Shown here: positions 7,485-14,786 of the stretch, in pieces
Layout of the letters: every line of letters begins with the position of its first letter
Numbering within the stretch: position 1 is the stretch's first letter
Assembly: GCA_051011135.1 (NCBI GenBank)
Contig: JBPCUO010000026.1
Coordinates: forward strand, 1 to 44,728
Reading direction: 5' to 3'
Length of the DNA stretch: 44,728 nucleotides
From: JACOND01 sp051011135
Lineage (GTDB): Bacteria; Bdellovibrionota; Bdellovibrionia; Bdellovibrionales; UBA1609
The notes under the pieces: model-generated
Seen by the model: the letters and a program-made list of their open reading frames with translations, nothing else
Told to the model about the DNA's origin: nothing
The model's database searches: none
Program-made: the position numbers and the translations under genes

Positions 7485-8039
7485 TTAATTTCGATATGAA
7501 ATTAAAGCCTTTACGACATCTGAATGACCTGCTCTCTCAGCATATTTTAAAGCAGTATGTCCTACATTATCTCTAGCATTCACATCCGCTCCATTAGACA
7601 CTAAATAGTCTACTACTCTTAAAAAACCTCTATCCGCTGTTAACATTAAAGCAGTTCTTCCTTGTATATCTTGCTCATTTATATTCGCTCCTGCAGATAT
7701 TAAAAGAACTGTTAAAGCTATATAACCACCTGAAGATCCACCCATTAAAGCAGTATATCCTACATTATCTCTAGCATTCACATCCGCTCCAATAGCTACT
7801 AAATACTTTACCACATTGTAATAACCATCATAAGCCGCAAGCATTAAAGGAGTCTGTCCTTTTTTATTTCTTGCGTTCATATCTGCACCTTCCGATACAA
7901 GTGTGTTAGCAAGTTCTGCATTTCCTGTTCTAGCTGCTGTTAATAAGCATTGATTTTTAGTTTTAAATATACATGTTATCGATCCCCATGACGGGACTGA
8001 AAATAACAGAATATTTAAAATCATTAATTTTTTTAACAT
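7485..8039 (-). CDS. Exported ankyrin-repeat protein
   Basis: A 184-residue protein with a signal peptide (MLKKLMILNILLFSVPSWG, cleavage near residue 19) followed by a short Cys-containing stretch and about four or five ankyrin repeats (for example GQTPLMLAAYDGY and VGYTALMGGS). Two repeats use almost the same DNA for GADVNARDNVG. AGGAG lies 9 bases before the ATG. It is 42 bases downstream of the YHS-domain gene on the same strand and may share its transcript. Exported ankyrin proteins of this size are found next to catalases or oxidative-stress genes in some bacteria (AnkB type), but this neighbour is copper-linked, so the comparison is only suggestive. Confidence 0.88.
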   Translation of the reverse strand: MLKKLMILNILLFSVPSWGSITCIFKTKNQCLLTAARTGNAELANTLVSEGADMNARNKKGQTPLMLAAYDGYYNVVKYLVAIGADVNARDNVGYTALMGGSSGGYIALTVLLISAGANINEQDIQGRTALMLTADRGFLRVVDYLVSNGADVNARDNVGHTALKYAERAGHSDVVKALISYRN

Positions 8040-8081
8040 AATATTTTACTCCTATATTTTTTATTAATTTTTAATTACTTT

Positions 8082-8588
8082 TTACTCAGTTCCATTTGGT
8101 TGAATTACTTTTTGCCAAGTTTCATCAGCTTTTAACATTAAATCATAATGTAAATGCTCAAGCCATTTCTTCTTTGTATTATTCCCCCAAGAATTATAAA
8201 AAAGATAAAGTGACTTTTGTCCGTAAACATTTTCTTCAATGAGAAAAGTATCATAGTTTACAGAAACTCCAGTTTGCCCTTGAGCCATAGCCCAAGCACA
8301 CCATCCTCCATAAGCAGGAATGTACTTCTCAGGGTCAGCATCAAAATTATCTTTATTTTCTTCAGATACAAAATAATAAGTCACATCCATGATCTTTGTA
8401 GAAAACTTTTTAGTACCTTTGGTTCCTCTTTCGATTCCTCTTTCGTGATTTTGAAAATAAGCCACAACATCATATCCCTCTAAAGCAACTCCATTTTTTT
8501 GATTGGAATCTCCAAAGGCACTTGCACCAATTAGTAAACTTGCTACAAAAGTTACAATCAAACTTCCTTTTAAAATTATTGATTTCAT
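8082..8588 (-). CDS. Exported YHS-domain protein
   Basis: A 168-residue protein with a signal peptide (MKSIILKGSL, hydrophobic core, cleavage around GASAFG at ~26) and a YHS domain at ~residues 33-95. The family pattern is visible: GYDVVAYF, a YYFVSEENKDNF segment, PEKYIPAYGGWCA. YHS domains often accompany copper or heavy-metal proteins, and the next gene upstream is a multicopper oxidase, so a periplasmic metal-handling role is a reasonable inference; binding itself is not proven. GGGAGG lies 6 bases before the ATG, which is a strong ribosome site. The gene is 143 bases from the oxidase and probably has its own promoter. Confidence 0.85.
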   Translation of the reverse strand: MKSIILKGSLIVTFVASLLIGASAFGDSNQKNGVALEGYDVVAYFQNHERGIERGTKGTKKFSTKIMDVTYYFVSEENKDNFDADPEKYIPAYGGWCAWAMAQGQTGVSVNYDTFLIEENVYGQKSLYLFYNSWGNNTKKKWLEHLHYDLMLKADETWQKVIQPNGTE

Positions 8589-8613
8589 AAATCCTCCCTT
8601 TATATTTCAAAAA

Positions 8614-8642
8614 AGTATAACAGAATAATTCCTCTATGAGAA
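8614..8642 (-). promoter_or_regulatory. Putative promoter of the YHS gene
   Basis: On the minus strand, TTCTCA (8642-8637), a 17-base spacer and TATACT (8619-8614) give a leader of roughly 20 bases carrying the strong Shine-Dalgarno. Confidence 0.45.
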
Positions 8643-8731
8643 TAGTTTGGCCAGAAAAAAAGGTTTCTTTTAAAGAAAAAAGAGATTTTTTAGGAAATTA
8701 TGTCTCATATGTCTCGTATAAGGTTCATTTT

Positions 8732-10897
8732 TTAAAATAAAGCCTCTAATCCTACACCTACCGATTGATGATCTTCCTTTTGTTGATATTTTCCCTCATA
8801 AAAGACACCTAATTTAAAACGACTATGAATTTGATAAGATAGCAACATTTCTAATTTATTTTTGTAGATTTTAAAATCTTTTGTTTTGAGCTCATATTCC
8901 ATATCTAAACCCAATCGAGATATGATAGGAATTTCTTTTTCTAATTCTACTTCTAATTCTTTATTTGTTTTTATCAAAGCTTCCAAATAGATCAATAAAG
9001 GAAGCTTATAAGTTAAACCTAAAACTCCTAACCATTTTTGATCCTGATAAAAAGCTCCTCCTAATAGGTGCATATTCTTAGAAACTTTTCGACTTGCTTT
9101 TGTTTCCAGCTTAAAAGCTTTAGGATCTTTTAAAGATTCGAAGTCTTTAAAAGATTTAAAATCTTTAAATTCAATGCCGTCCACTTTTCCTTTGATGGAG
9201 AATTTTAATTTTTTCTTTTTAGCACTCCATTTTATTTCAGATTGATTAGTGAATAAAAGTAAATGGGTTTTAAAAAACCAACTTGAATCTTTAATAAAAT
9301 CTTTAGAAAATAATTTTTCTTCTTCTATTAAGTCTTGAGGTCTTTTAAAATCCTCGTACTTAATGAGTCGACCCATTCCCATTTTCATATGGTAGAGATT
9401 ATGACAATGAAACATCCATAGACCTGGTGCATTCATATAAGCTTCAATAGTAATTTTTTCAAAAGGTTTGACATCTACAGTATGAAATAAAGGAGAATAA
9501 TTTTTTTGACCATTGAGAACGCGAAAAAAATGACCATGAAGATGCATAGGGTGAGTCATCATTGTTTTGTTTGCAAAATGAAAGCGAACAACATCACCTT
9601 TTTTAACATTAATATATTTATCTTGTGAAAAAGTTTTACCATTTAAAGACCAAGTATAATTCGACATGCTTCCACTTAATTCTAAATCGATATCATGGCG
9701 AGGGTATTTGTTGCTGTAGTTAGTTTTTGTAAGAGATTTTAACATGTTATAATCCAAGCTTTTTTTCATAGATTGAGTTTTTATTTTGGAGTGATCATGT
9801 TTCATCTTAGAATGATCATGTTTCATTTTGGAGTGTTTCATCTTGGAGTGATCACCATGTTTCATCTTAGAGTGATCATGGTCCATCTTGTAAGGATTTG
9901 GTTTTGCAAAAGAAGGAGCTTTTTCATATTTTTGATCCTTTCCAAAAATTAAACTGCCATGACCTGTAAAATCACTTGCCGTGGCTCGAAATTCTAAACC
10001 TTGCGTGATTGGAGGCATTTTAAAAGACAAATCATAAGTTTCACCCATGCCTAAAAAAACTTCATTCACACGGACAGGTGAAACGCCCATTCCATCTTTT
10101 GAAATGACTTTAAAAAATCTATGCTGACCTAAGTTTAAATAAAAATGAGTAGAAGCTGCAGCGTTAATAACTCTTAACCGAACTCTATCTCCTGATTTAA
10201 TTTTAGAAAAAGTAGCCTGCTGTTTTCCATTAATTAAAAAAGCATCATAGCCCACATCACTTAAATCCATAACCCCCATACCTGTCCATTCTCCTTTAAT
10301 AAAATCTTTAAAAGAAGATTTGAAAATGGCATCTAAAAGCGATGGAAAGAATTTTTTCTTAAAAGAATAATACTCTCCCTCTTTTTTAAGATTTTTTAAA
10401 ACTTGTATGGGTTTTTCATTGGTCCAATCACTAAGAACAGCCACTAGATCATGTTTAAAATAATATCTAGGTCGAGGCTCTTCAATAACAATAGCCCCAT
10501 ATAAGCCTCTTTGTTCTTGAAGGTTTGTATGAGAGTGGTACCAATAAGTCCCTGCGTGTTTGATAGGAAATTGAAAAGTAAAAGTTTCGCTAGCTTGTAT
10601 CAGTTTATTGTTAGAAAAAGCAGGGCCATCCATATTCCAAGGAACAAGAATTCCATGCCAATGAAGAGTGGTTGGTTCATTGGTTTTATTAGTCACATGA
10701 ATAACAGCGGTATCTCCTAGTTTAAATCGTAAAGTAGGTGCAGGAATAGAGCCATTAATCGCTAAAGCATGTTTAACATCTTTTCCTGTGAGATTAACCA
10801 GCTTATTTTCAACAGTTAAATGATAAACCTGATTCTTACTATAAGAAGAAAAAGTGAAAAAAATAATAAAAACAAAAAAAGCAGAAGTAAATCTCAT
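8732..10897 (-). CDS. copA: CopA-type multicopper oxidase fused to a CopB-like outer-membrane barrel
   Basis: A 721-residue protein with a signal peptide (1-20). Multicopper oxidase cupredoxin domains span about 25-515, with all copper motifs present: H79-W-H81, H121-S-H123, H449-P-M-H452-L-H454, and H497-C498-H499-x3-H503 with axial M508. The family oxidises Cu(I) or siderophores in the periplasm. Residues 338-373 form a Met/His/Lys linker (HDHSKMKH units) able to bind copper. From about 525 the sequence changes to a CopB-like region (SRLGLDMEYEL, YQIHSRFKLGVFYEG) ending in LEALF, a barrel-type C-terminus. CopA and CopB are usually separate neighbouring genes, so this looks like a single-chain oxidase tethered to the outer membrane. 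No Shine-Dalgarno. The fusion is seen in the sequence; barrel folding is inferred. Confidence 0.88.
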   Translation of the reverse strand: MRFTSAFFVFIIFFTFSSYSKNQVYHLTVENKLVNLTGKDVKHALAINGSIPAPTLRFKLGDTAVIHVTNKTNEPTTLHWHGILVPWNMDGPAFSNNKLIQASETFTFQFPIKHAGTYWYHSHTNLQEQRGLYGAIVIEEPRPRYYFKHDLVAVLSDWTNEKPIQVLKNLKKEGEYYSFKKKFFPSLLDAIFKSSFKDFIKGEWTGMGVMDLSDVGYDAFLINGKQQATFSKIKSGDRVRLRVINAAASTHFYLNLGQHRFFKVISKDGMGVSPVRVNEVFLGMGETYDLSFKMPPITQGLEFRATASDFTGHGSLIFGKDQKYEKAPSFAKPNPYKMDHDHSKMKHGDHSKMKHSKMKHDHSKMKHDHSKIKTQSMKKSLDYNMLKSLTKTNYSNKYPRHDIDLELSGSMSNYTWSLNGKTFSQDKYINVKKGDVVRFHFANKTMMTHPMHLHGHFFRVLNGQKNYSPLFHTVDVKPFEKITIEAYMNAPGLWMFHCHNLYHMKMGMGRLIKYEDFKRPQDLIEEEKLFSKDFIKDSSWFFKTHLLLFTNQSEIKWSAKKKKLKFSIKGKVDGIEFKDFKSFKDFESLKDPKAFKLETKASRKVSKNMHLLGGAFYQDQKWLGVLGLTYKLPLLIYLEALIKTNKELEVELEKEIPIISRLGLDMEYELKTKDFKIYKNKLEMLLSYQIHSRFKLGVFYEGKYQQKEDHQSVGVGLEALF
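9779..9886 (-). repeat. Met/His-rich short tandem repeat encoding a copper-binding linker
   Basis: DNA repeats of about 12-24 bases encode variations of H-D-H-S-K-M-K (residues 338-373 of the oxidase), with at least four copies. Repeat number is likely to vary between strains. Confidence 0.75.
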
Positions 10898-10905
10898 TAA
10901 ATTTA

Positions 10906-10933
10906 CTTATAATATATAAAATGAAATTGCAAA
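10906..10933 (-). promoter_or_regulatory. Putative promoter of the multicopper oxidase gene
   Basis: On the minus strand, TTTGCA (10933-10928), a 16-base spacer and TATAAG (10911-10906) end 8 bases before ATG 10897. The -35 overlaps the T run of the upstream mlaC terminator. Confidence 0.4.
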
Positions 10934-10967
10934 AAAAAAAACCAAGCTAAAAAATATCTTAGCTTGG
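10931..10967 (-). terminator. Rho-independent terminator of mlaC
   Basis: The minus strand reads CCAAGCTAA, an 8-base loop, TTAGCTTGG, then a run of about ten T. It begins 17 bases past the mlaC stop. A 9-bp stem plus a U tract is a textbook structure. Confidence 0.88.
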
Positions 10968-10983
10968 GTCTACATAATAAAAG

Positions 10984-11628
10984 TTATTTTTTTAAATCAG
11001 CTAAAAATTGATCTACATCTCCACCCACTTTGCTTAGCATATCACCATAGATGTTGCGAGAATTAAGAATAAGACTAACATTTGCGATAACAATATCTAC
11101 AATTTGATAAGTATTATCGGATTGTTTTTCAAGAACACGAACTAAAATAGTCAGCTCTGGAGCTCCTGGATTTAATATAACATCTGTTTTAGCCTTGTAT
11201 CTAACATGGCCCTTTTTCTCAACCGATTCAATAACTTGAAAATCTTTAATAGAGACCTCGCTTAAATCAGTTCCTTCTTTCTTTAAAAGAGCGACTAATT
11301 GTTTCGCTGCCAATGTTGTAAAGTAATTAACAAATTCATCAAATTGAGCAGGACTAAAACTTTTGTAGTGACGGCTTAAAACGACTTTAGAAATCCTTTT
11401 AAAATCAAAATATTTTTGACTAGACATTATTAATTTTTTTTCCAACTCTTCCGCTGATAAATCCTTATAAGAAACGAAATTTAAAATTTCATTCACAAAA
11501 GATCTTAAAAAATCTTCTGGTGCATTATAAGATAGTAATTGCGTTTCTTGAGCTGAAACTTTTGTAGTAAAAGTTCCAAAACCAAATGCTCCTAATACGA
11601 GCATATAAAGTATAGTTTTTTTAAACAT
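10984..11628 (-). CDS. mlaC: MlaC-type periplasmic phospholipid-binding protein
   Basis: A 214-residue protein with a signal peptide (MFKKTILYML, hydrophobic, cleavage after VSA near 26). The rest matches the MlaC/Ttg2D family: FRSFVNEIL-like helix, KYFDFKRISKVVLSRHYK, the FVNYFTTLAAKQL segment and YQIVDIVIANVSLI near the C-terminus. MlaC shuttles phospholipids across the periplasm between the MlaA/OmpC complex and MlaFEDB, keeping the outer membrane asymmetric. No mlaA, mlaD, mlaE or mlaF is adjacent, so it is an orphan here. GGAG lies 7 bases before the ATG, and a strong terminator follows the stop, so it is monocistronic. Family confidence is high, its partners are unseen. Confidence 0.88.
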   Translation of the reverse strand: MFKKTILYMLVLGAFGFGTFTTKVSAQETQLLSYNAPEDFLRSFVNEILNFVSYKDLSAEELEKKLIMSSQKYFDFKRISKVVLSRHYKSFSPAQFDEFVNYFTTLAAKQLVALLKKEGTDLSEVSIKDFQVIESVEKKGHVRYKAKTDVILNPGAPELTILVRVLEKQSDNTYQIVDIVIANVSLILNSRNIYGDMLSKVGGDVDQFLADLKK

Positions 11629-11726
11629 AAATGACTCCTTTTTTAATGTTATAAAAGAATAAATGATAATCTCTATTTTAGAAAGAAAAAATTATAAATA
11701 TTTTTAAATCTTTAAAAAATAATTAG

Positions 11727-11751
11727 AAAATCTTTATAACTGTAAGATTTT
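11727..11751 (-). terminator. Weak AT-rich hairpin after the VKOR-DsbA gene
   Basis: AAAATCTT and AAGATTTT form an 8-bp inverted repeat around a 9-base loop directly at the stop codon of the gene ending at 11752. Only one G-C pair is present and the following T run is displaced, so termination is uncertain. Confidence 0.3.
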
Positions 11752-12948
11752 TTAATAATCCTTTAGTCTAACTGTCTCATAAATAGAATTTAAAAAGACT
11801 AATAAATTATCAGAAAAACCTCTCAATGATTTTCCATTCACAAAAAAACTAGGCGTTCCTTGAATATCAGCCTTAGTTCCTGATTGTGCCATATCTTGAA
11901 TCGCTTTCTTAGCTTGGGGGCTTTCTAAACAACTCAAAAAGCTTTTAGAATCCAAGGCGACATCTTGAATCCTGTCTCGAATCAAATCTAAAACCTTGTT
12001 CTTATCCGCTTGATAGTTCCTAAAAGCGTCTTGATTATCAAAAATAAAATCATGAACTTTCCAACCTTGATTTTGTTTTTGAGCACAAAAAACTGCTTGG
12101 CTCAATAAGCAAGTTGTGCCGGTTCCTCGAAAAGAAATCGCTTTGTTACAAGATCCATCCAGAGGAAAAGCATAAAAATGAAAAGCCACATCCGGATGAT
12201 TTTTAAAAAAGGTCTTTAATGAAGCTTGAACTCTTTGACAGCTAGGACATAAAAAATCAGCAAATTCCACCAAGGTTATTCGGGCCCCCTCCGGACCTTT
12301 TTTTAATAAAGGAGCTTTAGAAAAAGTTATAGCTTCTTCATATTTCCAATCTAATAAAAGAGCTTTAATCTGTTTTTTATGATCTTTAATATCAAAATGA
12401 GTCACAAAAATCATATGAAGAAAAAAAGAAAATGCAAAAATACAAGCGGCTAAATAAAAAAAACTTTTTTCACGAACAAGAATAAGTAGATCTTTAAAAA
12501 AATTATTAAAAACATCTTTTCTAAAAACCCAAAGCAAGCAGACAAGATTTATAAAAGATAAAATATAAGTTGCCCAACACATAGGGCAGTAAAGATTTTT
12601 TAAAAGAGAAAGAGCTAGCATCACTAAAGACGCAAAAGCCACAAAACCTGATAAAGAAACAACCAGCTTTCTCCAAGAAGAAGTTCTAAAAAAACCCACA
12701 AGCGAGCAGAATAATAGAAAAGAAAGAACTAAATTAAAACTTACACCAAAGCTAGATAAAGAGACCCCAAAAATCTTAGAATAAGGAGATAACAAAGCCT
12801 GATCACAATTTATTTTTTCACTGATGTTGCAAATGGAACTTGTTTGAGCCGTACCTGCTTGCAGCTGATAAGTGCGCTTTGTGAGATAAAAATGCAACCC
12901 ACTTGATATAAAGGCTGTAATAAATGATAAAATCAACCATTTCTTCAT
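11752..12948 (-). CDS. VKOR-DsbA fusion, single-chain disulfide-forming enzyme
   Basis: A 398-residue inner-membrane protein. The VKOR domain (~1-140) has about four or five helices with the four expected cysteines C40, C48, C121 and C124 (CPMC) and the conserved Ser near 65. After a further membrane helix (~163-183), a periplasmic thioredoxin-fold DsbA domain (~215-390) carries C234-P-S-C237 and the cis-proline loop GTPSFFVNG. VKOR reoxidises the DsbA centre and passes electrons to quinone, replacing DsbB. Quinone supply fits the menaquinone genes in this window. Extra cysteines (CNK, TTCLL, VFCAQ, SFLSCLE) occur in the DsbA part. It is divergent from argS, and the short gap holds back-to-back promoters. 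No Shine-Dalgarno. Confidence 0.92.
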   Translation of the reverse strand: MKKWLILSFITAFISSGLHFYLTKRTYQLQAGTAQTSSICNISEKINCDQALLSPYSKIFGVSLSSFGVSFNLVLSFLLFCSLVGFFRTSSWRKLVVSLSGFVAFASLVMLALSLLKNLYCPMCWATYILSFINLVCLLWVFRKDVFNNFFKDLLILVREKSFFYLAACIFAFSFFLHMIFVTHFDIKDHKKQIKALLLDWKYEEAITFSKAPLLKKGPEGARITLVEFADFLCPSCQRVQASLKTFFKNHPDVAFHFYAFPLDGSCNKAISFRGTGTTCLLSQAVFCAQKQNQGWKVHDFIFDNQDAFRNYQADKNKVLDLIRDRIQDVALDSKSFLSCLESPQAKKAIQDMAQSGTKADIQGTPSFFVNGKSLRGFSDNLLVFLNSIYETVRLKDY

Positions 12949-12955
12949 AGTTTAT

Positions 12956-12984
12956 TTTTTACTCAATAATAGCTTATTATGCAA
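12956..12984 (-). promoter_or_regulatory. Putative promoter of the VKOR-DsbA gene
   Basis: On the minus strand, TTGCAT (12984-12979), a 17-base spacer and TAAAAA (12961-12956) end 7 bases before ATG 12948. This implies an almost leaderless message. Confidence 0.45.
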
Positions 12985-12993
12985 AAGTTTTTC

Positions 12994-13022
12994 TTGTTTT
13001 AAAACAATGCACAGACCATAAT
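12994..13022 (+). promoter_or_regulatory. Putative promoter of argS
   Basis: TTGTTT (12994-12999), a 17-base spacer and CATAAT (13017-13022) end 9 bases before ATG 13032. The predicted leader is 2-4 bases and there is no Shine-Dalgarno. Confidence 0.5.
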
Positions 13023-13031
13023 ATTTTAAAA

Positions 13032-14747
13032 ATGTCCTTTTCTATTAAAAACCAAGGATCTTTTTCTGAAATTAAAAAAGATCTATCTGTTTATCTTTCA
13101 AAAATTCTTGATTTTAAAGAATCAGAGATTTTTAAACTTTTAGAAAAACCCCTTAATAAAAGTCATGGTCATTTATCCCTGCCTGTTTTTACTTTTTCAA
13201 AATTAAAAAAGCAAAATCCTAAAGACCTTTCTCAAGAAATGGTCTTGCAAATTCAAAAACATCCACTTCCTTTTTTAGAAAAAACAGAAGCTCTTTCTGG
13301 ATTTGTTAATTTTAAATTTACTCCAAGCTATATTAAATCTTTATTAGAAAAAACAATGTCTCAAAAAGAACTGGCCTCTTTTAAAAATCCTCAAAAAGAA
13401 CACTGGATTATAGATTTTGCATCTCCCAATGTTGCTAAATACATGAATGTAGGGCATTTAAGAGCGACTGTCATTGGCCAAGCGATTGTTAATTTAACTT
13501 TGCAAATGGGTTACAAAGTGACCTCTTTAAATCATCTTGGAGATTGGGGAAGTCAATTTGGGAAACTGTTATGGGCTTATAAAAAATGGGGGCAAGAATA
13601 TAAGTTTAAAAAGCAGCCTTTTGAAACTCTTGTTCAACTTTATGTCAGGTTTCACAAAGAGGCTGAGCAAGATCCTCAAAAACTTAAAGAAGCAACCGAT
13701 TTATTTCAAAAATTAGAAGCAGGAGACTCTTCTTTAAAAAAACTTTGGAAGACTTTTGTTAAATTATCTTTAAAAAATTATGACCAGTATTGGAAAATTT
13801 TAAACACTAAACATGATTTAGTTTTAGGAGAATCTTTTTATAGAAAATTTACAAAAGATTTAGCATATCGTTTAAATCACGAAAATCTCTTAGAAAAAAG
13901 TGAAGGAGCCGAAGTTGTTTTTTTAGAAGATATGCCTCCTTGTATTATTGTTAAAAGTGATGGAGCTTCCACTTATGCCGCAAGAGATTTATGTAGTGCT
14001 ATTTATAGATTTGAAAAATTAAAAGCCGATAGAAATATTTATATTACAGGTACAGATCAAAATTTACACTTTAAACAAATTTTTAAAACTTTAGAAAAAA
14101 TAAATCCCTCTTGGAGTCAAAACTGCTTGCATCTTTCTTTTGGAATGTACCGCTTTAAAGGAGAGGGTAAAATGTCCACAAGAAAAGGACAATCGATCTA
14201 CCTCAAAGATGTTATTGAACAATCTATTGAAAGAGTTAAAAAAATTATTGAGGAAAGAAGACCTGAATTAAAAAATAAAAATAAAATTGCAGAGCAAGTT
14301 GGAATTGGAGCTATTGTATTTAATGATTTAATAAGTGATCGCATTAAAGATGTTGATTTTGATTGGAATAAAGTTTTAGATTTTGAAGGAAGCTCTGGGC
14401 CTTTTATTCAATACACTCATGTTCGTTGCTTAAGTTTATTAAAGAAAGTTCCAAAAATTAAGAAAAAAAAGTTCTCTGAAAATTTCCCTCAAGGAGAAGA
14501 AATACACTTAATGTGGTTACTTCTTCAATTTGAAGAAGCTATTTTGCAATCTTTTCAACATTTTAAACCTCATATTTTAGCAAGATATCTTCTTGATCTC
14601 TCTAAAGAGTTTAATCGTTTTTACGCTTCAGAGCGAATTTTAGATTCAAAAAATCAGGAAGATCTCCTGCTTCTGGTAGATACAGTTCGTCGCACTCTCA
14701 ACCAAGGACTTCGTCTTTTAAATATTCCTGCCCCTTCTGCGATGTAG
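13032..14747 (+). CDS. argS: Arginyl-tRNA synthetase
   Basis: Class I synthetase charging tRNA-Arg. It is 571 residues, within the family range. An N-terminal Add-1-type domain (~1-115, with the early SHGHLSLP-like stretch) is followed by the Rossmann catalytic domain with the HIGH-equivalent NVGH (139-142) in the family phrase SPNVAKYMNVGHLR. The KMSK-equivalent is KMSTRKGQ near residue 380, and the anticodon-binding helical domain occupies the C-terminal ~120 residues (FSHF-type QHFKPHILARYLL, then FYASERIL). It has no unusual insertions. It is followed 39 bases later by prpD on the same strand, which has its own promoter. Confidence 0.97.
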   Translation: MSFSIKNQGSFSEIKKDLSVYLSKILDFKESEIFKLLEKPLNKSHGHLSLPVFTFSKLKKQNPKDLSQEMVLQIQKHPLPFLEKTEALSGFVNFKFTPSYIKSLLEKTMSQKELASFKNPQKEHWIIDFASPNVAKYMNVGHLRATVIGQAIVNLTLQMGYKVTSLNHLGDWGSQFGKLLWAYKKWGQEYKFKKQPFETLVQLYVRFHKEAEQDPQKLKEATDLFQKLEAGDSSLKKLWKTFVKLSLKNYDQYWKILNTKHDLVLGESFYRKFTKDLAYRLNHENLLEKSEGAEVVFLEDMPPCIIVKSDGASTYAARDLCSAIYRFEKLKADRNIYITGTDQNLHFKQIFKTLEKINPSWSQNCLHLSFGMYRFKGEGKMSTRKGQSIYLKDVIEQSIERVKKIIEERRPELKNKNKIAEQVGIGAIVFNDLISDRIKDVDFDWNKVLDFEGSSGPFIQYTHVRCLSLLKKVPKIKKKKFSENFPQGEEIHLMWLLLQFEEAILQSFQHFKPHILARYLLDLSKEFNRFYASERILDSKNQEDLLLLVDTVRRTLNQGLRLLNIPAPSAM

Positions 14748-14751
14748 TGAT

Positions 14752-14780
14752 TTGTAAAATAAATATTTTTTTGTTATAAC
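14752..14780 (+). promoter_or_regulatory. Putative promoter of prpD
   Basis: TTGTAA (14752-14757), a 17-base spacer and TATAAC (14775-14780) end exactly 6 bases before ATG 14787. The -10 lies inside a perfect 16-bp palindrome (14769-14784), which could also be an operator. Confidence 0.5.
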
Positions 14781-14786
14781 AAAAGT

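Noticed and set aside
8636..8740. A 34-codon plus-strand frame (MRIVWPEKKVS...) between the YHS and oxidase genes
   Set aside because: No ribosome site, it overlaps the YHS -35 and the end of the oxidase gene, and its composition is like intergenic AT-rich DNA.
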